Shown one piece after another: positions 43,048 through 50,420 of a stretch of DNA of 64,000 nucleotides. The notes below the pieces were generated by a model. It saw nothing but the letters and a program-made list of their open reading frames with translations. It searched no databases and was not told the DNA's origin. The stretch is from NCBI GenBank assembly GCA_017794945.1, contig CP051239.1, positions 1,850,692-1,914,691 of the forward strand, read 5' to 3'. Positions within the stretch are counted from its first letter, which is position 1. Every line of letters starts with the position of its first letter. Origin of the DNA: Alcanivorax sp. (lineage in GTDB: Bacteria; Pseudomonadota; Gammaproteobacteria; Pseudomonadales; Alcanivoracaceae). A program made the position numbers and the translations under genes.

Positions 43048-43989
43048 CTAGCGCCGGGGCGTGGACACCACCGGCAGGGCCTCGCAGGGCTCGGCCCATT
43101 TCGCATCGGCGGTGAACAGGGTGTCGGTGACCTGGTGCGGGTAGACCGCCGACACCGCGCGGGTCAGGCGCTCACGCAAGCTGTCCAGTTGCGGCAGCCC
43201 GGCGAGCGGGAAATCCGCGGGCAGCACCACATGGATCATCACGTAAAGCTGGCGGCCCGGGCGCACCATGCGCACCTGGCACTGGCGCACCGGCAGGTCG
43301 GCGAGCGCCGCGTCGATGGCGGCCAGCACCGGGCGGCGCAACTCGCGGGGCGGCGCCCGGTTGAGCAGCTCCATGATGGCGCCCTTCGCCATGCGGATGG
43401 GCACGCTCAGGCAGAACAGCACCACCGCGATCACCAGTACCGAATCCACGTAGGGCACGATGTCCTCGCGATCGAAAAAGCGCGCCACCGGGATCATGCA
43501 GAAGGTGAGCAGCACGCCGGAGGAGATCAGCGCATTCACCAGCCAGTTTTCGAAATCGGCGCGCATCAGCGGGCTGTCCACGTGCCGGCGGCTGCGGTGC
43601 AGAATCCAGGCGGTCATGGAGCAGGCCAGGGTGGCGAACACCGCGTAACCGATGGCCGGCCCGGCGACGATCTCCCGGCCGCCGGCGAGCAGCGCCAGCA
43701 CCGCGTCGACCAGCGCGAACAGCGCCACGCCGAGAATCAGCAGGCCCTTGCCGGCGTTGACCAGGGATTCGAAGTAGCCGTAGCCGAACGGGAATTTGCG
43801 GTCATCGGGCTGAGCCGCCAGCACGCTGATGCGCACCGTCACCAGGGCGACCAGAAAGTAGATCAGGTTGAACAGGCCATCGAGAAGAATGGCCTTGGAC
43901 TGGGTGAGGGACGCGGCGGCCACCGCGGCGGCGCCCACTACCAGGGACATCACCACGGAAAGAATCAGTGCGCCGCGCTCGCTTTTCAT
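43048..43989 (-). CDS. cation diffusion facilitator family transporter
   Basis: The 313-aa inner-membrane protein has about six helices and a C-terminal cytoplasmic ferredoxin-like domain (VRQCQVRMVRPGRQLYVMIHVVLP). In helix 2 the expected metal motif appears as LLDGLFN, and in helix 5 as DFENWLVNA, so some metal ligands differ from zinc exporters such as YiiP. Substrate could be another divalent cation, or the protein could be diverged. It converges on the aldo-keto reductase with 9 bp between stops. Confidence 0.85.
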   Translation of the reverse strand: MKSERGALILSVVMSLVVGAAAVAAASLTQSKAILLDGLFNLIYFLVALVTVRISVLAAQPDDRKFPFGYGYFESLVNAGKGLLILGVALFALVDAVLALLAGGREIVAGPAIGYAVFATLACSMTAWILHRSRRHVDSPLMRADFENWLVNALISSGVLLTFCMIPVARFFDREDIVPYVDSVLVIAVVLFCLSVPIRMAKGAIMELLNRAPPRELRRPVLAAIDAALADLPVRQCQVRMVRPGRQLYVMIHVVLPADFPLAGLPQLDSLRERLTRAVSAVYPHQVTDTLFTADAKWAEPCEALPVVSTPRR

Positions 43990-44039
43990 GGCCCGCTCCG
44001 GTTGCCGTTAAAAAGCGCAGTCTAGCGCAAATCGAAACG

Positions 44040-44516
44040 TCAGGAACGGTCGGAGAAATCCTGATAGGCGTCCATGGCCTTGCGGGTCAGCACCGGGCCC
44101 GCCGCCCGGGTGACCAGGCGCCGGGCGCCGGGGCTGGCGGCCAGCAGGACACCGGCGGCAAGCGCGCCGATCATAACCGTGCCGGTGTGCTCCCGGGTCC
44201 ATTGCGCGGCCCGGTCGCCCACCAGGGGCCGGAGATTGTCTTCGATGCGCGCGTCCTGGCGTGACAGCTCGCGGCTTTCCTTGCCGCTGGCTCCGGATTG
44301 GTGGGCGGTGCGTTGCACCACCACCACGAGCAGCACCGCCATGACCAGCAGCCCGAGGCCGGTGAACAGGGACGCCAGCGGCGCGCCCAGAGGCGGCGCC
44401 ATGGCGAACCAGGCGGCGGCGGCCAGACAGAGCAAGGCCGCGAAGCCGGTGAGCATGGCCAGCCAGACCAGCGCGTTAAGGCTGAACAGGCTGGACAGGG
44501 GGCCGCGAATATTCAT
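44040..44516 (-). CDS. membrane protein of the YqjE/holin-like type
   Basis: The 158-aa protein has two adjacent hydrophobic helices (about residues 12-38 and 48-68), a basic/acidic linker and a glycine-alanine-rich third segment near 112-128. It lies 3 bp after a DUF883 gene, matching the common yqjD-yqjE arrangement, in which small membrane proteins of stationary phase occur together. Exact family membership is uncertain. Confidence 0.65.
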   Translation of the reverse strand: MNIRGPLSSLFSLNALVWLAMLTGFAALLCLAAAAWFAMAPPLGAPLASLFTGLGLLVMAVLLVVVVQRTAHQSGASGKESRELSRQDARIEDNLRPLVGDRAAQWTREHTGTVMIGALAAGVLLAASPGARRLVTRAAGPVLTRKAMDAYQDFSDRS

Positions 44517-44519
44517 CGA

Positions 44520-44789
44520 TCAGCGGCTGATCAGTTTGCCGATCAGCAGGCCCACGCCAAACGCGCTGAGCACGCTGGTGAAGGGGCGCTCCTTGATGTG
44601 CGAGCCCACTTGCTCGGCTTGGCCTTCGGCCTGACGGCGCACCTGATCGAACTGATCGCGGGCGTGCTCCACGCCGGCCTGGGCGCGTTGCTGGGAGCTG
44701 CGTTTAAACGCTTCGGTGAGCGCGCCCAGATCACGGCGCAGCTGGTCCATGTCCTTCTTGAGTGCTTCGGTTTCCGGCGATTGACTCAT
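44520..44789 (-). CDS. DUF883 family protein (YqjD/ElaB-like)
   Basis: The 89-aa protein has a long amphipathic N-terminal helix (TEALKKDMDQLRRDLGALTE) and a single C-terminal glycine-zipper membrane segment, ERPFTSVLSAFGVGLLIG. This is the layout of C-tail-anchored YqjD/ElaB proteins, which bind ribosomes at the inner membrane in stationary phase. It is co-transcribed with the following membrane protein gene. Confidence 0.9.
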   Translation of the reverse strand: MSQSPETEALKKDMDQLRRDLGALTEAFKRSSQQRAQAGVEHARDQFDQVRRQAEGQAEQVGSHIKERPFTSVLSAFGVGLLIGKLISR

Positions 44790-44876
44790 TACAACCTCCT
44801 GTTGCGATGAAGAATCCGTAAGTGGACTTCGAGCATAGAGGATACAGCGAGGCTCTGCCTACGCACGCGGGGCCGG

Positions 44877-44910
44877 GAAGCGGCGTTAACGCCGCTTCTT
44901 TTGCAAAAGA
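44877..44910. repeat. two adjoining perfect palindromes
   Basis: GAAGCGGCGTTAACGCCGCTTC (22 bp, 44877-44898, shown here as AAGCGGCGTT/AACGCCGCTT) is followed with slight overlap by TCTTTTGCAAAAGA (44897-44910). They lie between the isocitrate dehydrogenase stop and the DUF883 start. Either could be a termination structure for the dehydrogenase mRNA or an operator. Confidence 0.55.
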
Positions 44911-44934
44911 TTGATAAAGCGCGGCAAAAAACGC

Positions 44935-45942
44935 CTAAAGATTACGGATCACCTCGTCGGTGAATTCGGAGGTGGAGGCCTTGCCGCCCAGGTCCGGTGT
45001 GGTGACCTGACCTTCGCCCACCACGAAGCGGATCGCCTTGCGCATTCTTTCCGCGTCGTCGTTGCGCTCCAGGTACTCCAGCATCATCGCCGCGCCCAGC
45101 ATCAGGGCGGTGGGGTTGGCGATGTTCTGCCCGGCGATGTCCGGCGCGCTGCCGTGCACGGCTTCGAAGATGCCCTTGTGTTCGCCCACGTTGGCGCCGG
45201 GCGCCAGACCCAGGCCGCCGGTGAGGCCGGCGCACAGGTCGGAGAGAATGTCGCCGAACAGGTTGGTGGTCACGATCACGTCGAAGCGGTGCGGGTTCAT
45301 CACCAGCTGCATGGCGCAGTTGTCGACGATCATTTCCTCGTGTTCGATGTCGTCGTACTCCTTGGCGATGGAGCGCGCCACGTCCAGGAACAGGCCGGAC
45401 GTGGACTTCATGATGTTGGCCTTGTGCACCACCGTGACTTTGCGGCGGTTGAGCCGGCGGGCCGCTTCATAGGCGAAGCGCATCAGGCGCTTGGATTCCT
45501 TGCGGGTGATCACGCTGCGCAGCTCGGCGCGCTCGCCATCGTCGCTGACGGTCTGGCCTTCGCCGGAGTAAATCCCTTCGATGTTTTCGCGGATGGTGAC
45601 GATGTCCACGTTGTCGTAGCGCGAGCGCACGCCGGGGATGGACAGCGCCGGGCGCAGATTGGCGAACAGGTCGAAGTGCTTGCGCAGGGTCACGTTCACC
45701 GAACGGAAGCCCTTGCCCACCGGTGTGGTGATCGGGCCTTTCAGAGCCACCGGGTTCTTCTCAATCAGATCCAGGGTTTCCTGGGGCACCAGATCCTCGC
45801 CCTTATCCAGGGCGGTTTGTCCGGCGATCGCGTAGTCATAGGTGAGGCCGCAATCGAGCGCGTCGAGGACACGGATGGTGGCGCTCATGATATCCGGGCC
45901 GATGCCGTCGCCGGGGATGACTGTCACGCGTGTTTCCGCCAT
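44935..45942 (-). CDS. isocitrate dehydrogenase, NAD-type (isopropylmalate dehydrogenase family)
   Basis: The 335-aa enzyme starts MAETRVTVIPGDGIGPDIM. Its phosphate-binding RENIEGIYSGEG, R-x-x-x-R substrate arginines (LRPALSIPGVRSRY), the catalytic K in HKANIMKST and the metal Asp in TTNLFGDILSD match the short, NAD-linked isocitrate dehydrogenases of this family. EAVHGSAPDIAG and IANPTALMLGAAMMLEYL complete it. It oxidatively decarboxylates isocitrate in the TCA cycle. Homoisocitrate or tartrate as alternative substrate cannot be excluded. Confidence 0.9.
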   Translation of the reverse strand: MAETRVTVIPGDGIGPDIMSATIRVLDALDCGLTYDYAIAGQTALDKGEDLVPQETLDLIEKNPVALKGPITTPVGKGFRSVNVTLRKHFDLFANLRPALSIPGVRSRYDNVDIVTIRENIEGIYSGEGQTVSDDGERAELRSVITRKESKRLMRFAYEAARRLNRRKVTVVHKANIMKSTSGLFLDVARSIAKEYDDIEHEEMIVDNCAMQLVMNPHRFDVIVTTNLFGDILSDLCAGLTGGLGLAPGANVGEHKGIFEAVHGSAPDIAGQNIANPTALMLGAAMMLEYLERNDDAERMRKAIRFVVGEGQVTTPDLGGKASTSEFTDEVIRNL

Positions 45943-46087
45943 GGGAACTCCTGATTGCCGGTTTTCGGGACGCTATTCAAGCAAGCGTGCGGGGGCGCCG
46001 CAAGCGAGGGCGCCGCGACCTTAGTCTATATGACCGGGGCACGCTCTGTGCAGGCGTGGCCCCAGGGATACAAAGACCGTGCCATGC

Positions 46088-47002
46088 TCAACGCGGCGCC
46101 GGTGGGTGGCCGGCAAGCCGGCGCGCGGTGTCGAGAAACCGGTCCACTACCACGCCCGGCGGGCCTTTGCCGCGCGCCAGCAACAGCGGCAGAGTGGCGG
46201 ACGCGGGCTGCCCGTGAACCGTCAGCGGGCGCAGCAGTGCCCCATATTGATCGTCGGCGTCCGGGTCAGAGGGCACGATGGCCACGCCCAGGCCGGCCGC
46301 CACCAGACCGGCGGCGGTGGACAGCTGGTGGGCCTGATGGCTGACCCGGGGGCGGAAATCCGCTTCCGCGCACAGCTCCGTGATGCGCGCCACATAGCCG
46401 TCGGCCAGGCCCGCCGGCGGCAGGATAAAAGGCTCCGCGGCGAGCAGCTCCAAGGCCACGGTGCGCAGGGTCAGCAGTGGGTGCCGGGGCGGCAGTATCA
46501 CGCACAGCGGCTCCTCGGCGAGCGTTTCCCAGCGCAGCGCCGCCGGACTCCGCGCGGAATGCACGAAGGCGATATCCAGCCGCCCGGCCTCCAGCTCGCG
46601 CAGCTGGGCCCCGTCCGCGGCCTCGCGAATGTTCAGGGCGACACGCGGGAACAAGGCGCGGAAGGCGCTGAGAATACGGGGCACCAGCGGCGGTAACGGC
46701 GCCGCGGGCACGCCGATGCGCAGTTGCCCGTTGGCGGGCAGGTGGGTGCGCGGCGCGCGGCTGGCTTCCTGGCTGGCGAGCAACGCCCGGGCGCTGATCA
46801 CCAGGGCGTCACCGGCGCCGGTCAGGCTCACCGTGGTGGCATTAACGATCAGCAGGGGCGCGCCGATGTCGCGCTCCAATTCCCGCACGCTCTCCTTCAA
46901 CAACATCGGATGGCGATCCAGACGTTGGGAGGCGCGGGCGAAATCACCTTCCTCGGCGACGGTAAGAAAGTCCCTGAGGTCCTCGCTGCGAATCCGGTCC
47001 AT
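46088..47002 (-). CDS. LysR family transcriptional regulator (second)
   Basis: The 304-aa regulator starts MDRIRSEDLRDFLTVAEEGDF; a GTG three codons upstream is possible. The helix-turn-helix EGDFARASQRLDRHPMLLKESVRELE is somewhat diverged at the recognition helix. The effector domain (LRIGVPAAPLPPLVP...LDIAFVHSARSP) is standard. It is divergent from crcB at 47123. The CrcB gene is not a usual LysR target, so the target is uncertain. Confidence 0.87.
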   Translation of the reverse strand: MDRIRSEDLRDFLTVAEEGDFARASQRLDRHPMLLKESVRELERDIGAPLLIVNATTVSLTGAGDALVISARALLASQEASRAPRTHLPANGQLRIGVPAAPLPPLVPRILSAFRALFPRVALNIREAADGAQLRELEAGRLDIAFVHSARSPAALRWETLAEEPLCVILPPRHPLLTLRTVALELLAAEPFILPPAGLADGYVARITELCAEADFRPRVSHQAHQLSTAAGLVAAGLGVAIVPSDPDADDQYGALLRPLTVHGQPASATLPLLLARGKGPPGVVVDRFLDTARRLAGHPPAPR

Positions 47003-47122
47003 AGCATTCACCGGCGGGTTGTTTTTTTACCACGATACCCCTGTTGGCGGCGGACGCCATAGTGTTGTTATGGCGGGAATGGCATGCTAGTGGACCTTTC
47101 GAGCCGCTGGGGAAGCGAACGC

Positions 47123-47509
47123 ATGTGGTTATATGTACTGGCGATCAGTGCCGGTGCGGCCCTGGGCGCCAACGCCCGCTGGCTGCTGGGGCTGTGGCTG
47201 AACGCGTTGTTTCCGGCGCTGCCGCTGGGCACGCTGGCGGCCAACCTGCTGGGCGGCTGGCTGATCGGCCTGGCATTGGGGGTGTTCGCCTGGCTGCCGG
47301 CGCTGGCGCCGGAATGGCGGCTGTTTCTGGTAACCGGGTTTCTTGGCGCGCTGACCACCTTCTCCACCTTTTCGGCGGAGATGTTCGAGCATCTGCAAAG
47401 CGGCCGCTGGGCGGTGGCGCTGGCCGGCATCGCGGTGCACGTGGCCGGCTCGCTGGCGATGACCGGCGTCGGCTTCGCCATGGTGTCGCTGGTGCGCGAC
47501 CGCCTTTGA
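47123..47509 (+). CDS. crcB: fluoride efflux channel CrcB/Fluc
   Basis: The 128-aa protein has four helices and acts as a dual-topology fluoride channel in the inner membrane. Family marks: GANARWLLG (Arg/Asn), AANLLGGWLIG (conserved pore Asn) and TGFLGALTTFSTFSAE (the Phe box, TTFSTF). MWLYVLAISAG is taken as the start, because the frame upstream to 47084 would exceed the family length. I did not see a fluoride riboswitch upstream. Confidence 0.95.
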   Translation: MWLYVLAISAGAALGANARWLLGLWLNALFPALPLGTLAANLLGGWLIGLALGVFAWLPALAPEWRLFLVTGFLGALTTFSTFSAEMFEHLQSGRWAVALAGIAVHVAGSLAMTGVGFAMVSLVRDRL

Positions 47510-47518
47510 GGCGCGCGC

Positions 47519-48487
47519 CTAAACGCGCACCGGTTGAGGCGTTTCGCCGCGCAGCTTGATCACGTCCGCCCGCGGCGGCGCGCCGAACAGGCGGCTGTAC
47601 TCGCGGCTGAAATGGGACGGACTTTCATACCCCACCCGGAAGCTGGCGGTGGCCGCTTCCAGCCCCTCACTGAGCATCAGGCGCCGGGCTTCGTGCAGGC
47701 GCAGCTTCTTCTGGAACTGCAGCGGTGACATGCGCGTCACCTGCTTGAAACTGTGGAACAGGGACGACTCGCTCATGTTCGCCTGTTCCGCCAGCTCACG
47801 GATGCGCAGCGGCTCGGTGAAGCGCTCCTTGAGCACCGCGATCACTTTGGAGATACGGTGCGCCTGGCTGTCCGCCGACGCGAACCGGCGCATTCTAGGG
47901 CCGGTCTCGCCGATCAACGCCCGATAAATAATCTCGCGGCGCGCCAGCGGCGCCAGGATGCGCGCGTCCGCCGGGCTGTCCAGCAGGGCCACCAGCCGGG
48001 TCATCGCCTCCACCATGCCTTGTTCCGCCTGGGTGCGGCACAGGCCGCAGGCAAGGTCGGGGCATTCCTCTTCCGATTCGCTGAGATCGTCGCCCAGCTC
48101 AATGATCAGGTCGGTAACCTCCTGCGGGTCCACCGACAGCTTGACGGCCAGATAGGGCTTGTCCGGGCTCGCCTGGGTCACCTGGCCGAGCACCGGCAGA
48201 TGCACCGACGACACCAGACAACTGAGCGGCCCATAGACGATTTCCTTGTCACCCAGCCAGACGGTCTTGCCGCCCTGGGCAATCAGGCACAGGGAAGGCT
48301 CGTACACCGACGACACACAGGTGGTGGGGGTGTCCGAGCGTATCAATTCCAGGCCTTCAATGGGGGTGGGCTGCAGGCCGTCCAGCGGCGCCCAGGGCAG
48401 AATCTTGCGAGACAGAATCTCGCCGAGAAGTCGCAGTTCCTCGGCGGCTTCGTTTTCCGTGCTCGCGGTCGAAGTGCTTGCCTTCAC
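47519..48487 (-). CDS. AraC family transcriptional regulator (AraC_N type)
   Basis: The 322-aa regulator has an AraC_N effector domain (VYEPSLCLIAQGGKTVWLG...HLPVLGQVTQAS) and two C-terminal helix-turn-helix motifs: RIRELAEQANMSESSLFHSFKQVT and ATASFRVGYESPSHFSREYSRLFG. GGGAGGG eight bases upstream selects the GTG at 48487; the longer frame to 48664 runs into intergenic DNA. It is divergent from the RND efflux operon, its likely target, with a repeat element between. Confidence 0.9.
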   Translation of the reverse strand: MKASTSTASTENEAAEELRLLGEILSRKILPWAPLDGLQPTPIEGLELIRSDTPTTCVSSVYEPSLCLIAQGGKTVWLGDKEIVYGPLSCLVSSVHLPVLGQVTQASPDKPYLAVKLSVDPQEVTDLIIELGDDLSESEEECPDLACGLCRTQAEQGMVEAMTRLVALLDSPADARILAPLARREIIYRALIGETGPRMRRFASADSQAHRISKVIAVLKERFTEPLRIRELAEQANMSESSLFHSFKQVTRMSPLQFQKKLRLHEARRLMLSEGLEAATASFRVGYESPSHFSREYSRLFGAPPRADVIKLRGETPQPVRV

Positions 48488-48764
48488 GTCGTAACCCTCC
48501 CGAATTGGCTCGCGGTTCAGTATACGCCCGGCGACGGTGGCGTGAAGCGACTCCTTGCACGGGATGCAGTTTTGGGCAAGCACGCTGCAGGATCGCGCAA
48601 CCCGCGGAAGGAATACGTAGATAACAGTTTCGTGAACCTTTCCCTGCTTAACAGAATCGGGCAAGCACCCGGCAGGAATGCGCTACCGCCGTTCAGTGAC
48701 CTCTCCCTAAAGTAGCGCTTCATCGTCGTCATCGACGAAAGCATTCATTTTTTAATTGACCTAA

Positions 48765-49030
48765 GGAGCCTCTGGGCAACTCCCTGGCGTGCTCTGGCTT
48801 TCAGGCGAGTCCGCCGTCAAGGCGCGATTTTGAAGTCGTGCTGACGGCCCGACGAAAAAGCGCAACGCTGAGGGCGTGCTCGCCTGAAAGCCCCGAAGGG
48901 CGCGTCCTGAAGCGAGCATCTGCTGCGTTGTGCTTCTTGCCAAGGGCTGCGGCCATTGGCGGCGAACCACGCCTTGCATCTGCTCGCTTCAGGACGCGCA
49001 GAGCACGCCAGGGAGTTGCCCAGAGGCTCC
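48765..49030. mobile_element. MITE-like non-coding cruciform element
   Basis: A 266-bp element has exact 32-bp terminal inverted repeats (48765-48796 and 48999-49030). Two further hairpins lie inside: 14-bp arms (48796-48809 and 48879-48892) and 19-bp arms (48900-48918 and 48981-48999). It thus folds as a three-way cruciform. No transposase frame is present. No clear target-site duplication was seen. It fills most of the 679-bp gap between the AraC gene and the RND adaptor. Confidence 0.75.
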
Positions 49031-49166
49031 CGACTTGAGGAATTACCGTCCTGTCGAGTTCGGGTCGACCCGTTCGATTAGTGCCGAGGCCAGGCCGCGA
49101 CGCGGACCGTTATTCATTGTGGCCGTTATGACGTGTGGCCTTTCATTACAGGTGGAGAGAAACGAC

Positions 49167-50354
49167 ATGGATATTTTTAACGGTGAGTCCGCCAGCGACG
49201 CGGGCTTGTTCTGGGGACTGACGCCCCTGCTGTTGGCCATGGTGTTCCTGGCGGGCTGCGACGCGCGCAGCGAAGCGCAGCACGCCGGCGAACCGCCGGA
49301 GGTGGACGTGGCGCGCGTGCTCGCCGAGCCGGTCACGCTCCGGGAAACCTTCACCGGCCGGGTGGAAGCGCCGGAGACCGTGGCGCTGCGCCCCCGGGTC
49401 AGCGGTTACATCGACCAGGTCGCGTTCGAGGAAGGCGAGCTGGTGAAGGCCGGCGACCTGTTGTTCCAGATCGATCCGCGCCCCTACGAGGCCCGTGCCC
49501 GGGCGGCGCGCGCCGAACTGGAGCAAGCCCGCAGCCGTCTGCAACTGGCCGAAGGCGAAGCCGGCCGCGCCCAGCGTCTGCTGGAAAGCCGCGCCATTTC
49601 CCAGGAAGAGTACGACCAGCGCCGCGCCGCCCTGCTCAGTGCCCGCGCCAGTGTGCAGCAGGCCCAGGCCGCGCTGCAGAGTGCCGAACTGAACCTGCGA
49701 TACACCCGCGTCACCGCGCCGGTGGACGGTCGCGCCGGCCGTGCCCTGGTCACCAAGGGCAACCTGGCCAGCGCGGACCAGACGCTGCTGACCACGCTGG
49801 TCTCGGTGGATCCGCTGTATGTGTACTTCGACAGCAACGAGGACAGCGCCGTGCGGAGCGGCCAGTCGCTTGAGCCGGGAAAGACCGAGCCGGTACGCAT
49901 TGGCCTGGTGGGCGAGGACGGTTTCCCGCACCAGGGGGCGCTGGACTTCATCGACAACCGGCTGAACCCGAACACCGGCACCCTGCAATACCGCGCCGTG
50001 CTGGAGAACCCGGATGGCGCTTTTAAGCCCGGCCAGTTCGCGCGCGTGGAAATGCCGGTGGCGGAACTGGACAGCGCCCTGCTGGTGAACCGCAAAGCGG
50101 TGCTTACCGATCAGGACCGTCGCTACGTTTATGTGATCGACGGCGACAACACGGTCGGTCGCCGTCAGGTGGTCACCGGTCGCCAGGTGGGCCAGCTGCT
50201 GGTGATCGAATCGGGCCTGAAAAGCGGCGACCGGGTGATCGTCAACGGTCTGCAGAAAATATTCGGATCGGGGATGCAAGTGGCGCCCCGCGACGTCGCC
50301 ATGCGCGACGCGCCGGCCCTCGACGATAAAGCCGTCGCCGCTTCACAACCCTAA
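49167..50354 (+). CDS. RND efflux periplasmic adaptor lipoprotein (MexE/AcrA type)
   Basis: The 395-aa membrane fusion protein has a signal sequence with lipobox FLAGC near residue 30. The barrel-sandwich and lipoyl halves are VALRPRVSGYIDQVAFEEGELVKAGDLLFQIDPRPYE (key RVSGYI, VKAGDLLF). A coiled coil (SRLQLAEGEAGRAQRLLESRAIS) and beta-barrel domains follow. It links the inner-membrane pump and outer-membrane channel. GGTGGAGAG precedes the ATG. It is first in a three-gene efflux operon; the MexE-like sequence suits the MexF-like pump. Confidence 0.93.
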   Translation: MDIFNGESASDAGLFWGLTPLLLAMVFLAGCDARSEAQHAGEPPEVDVARVLAEPVTLRETFTGRVEAPETVALRPRVSGYIDQVAFEEGELVKAGDLLFQIDPRPYEARARAARAELEQARSRLQLAEGEAGRAQRLLESRAISQEEYDQRRAALLSARASVQQAQAALQSAELNLRYTRVTAPVDGRAGRALVTKGNLASADQTLLTTLVSVDPLYVYFDSNEDSAVRSGQSLEPGKTEPVRIGLVGEDGFPHQGALDFIDNRLNPNTGTLQYRAVLENPDGAFKPGQFARVEMPVAELDSALLVNRKAVLTDQDRRYVYVIDGDNTVGRRQVVTGRQVGQLLVIESGLKSGDRVIVNGLQKIFGSGMQVAPRDVAMRDAPALDDKAVAASQP

Positions 50355-50420
50355 AACCTTAATTATCGGGGAACGACTGCATCCGGCGGGCCGGCGGCCC
50401 GCCGCATGGGAGCTATTGCG

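Noticed and set aside
47012-47122. Possible fluoride riboswitch before crcB
   Set aside because: The conserved crcB-motif pseudoknot pattern was not found by eye in this stretch.
48765-49030. Insertion sequence with transposase
   Set aside because: Only inverted repeats are present; no transposase frame of useful length and no clear target duplication.
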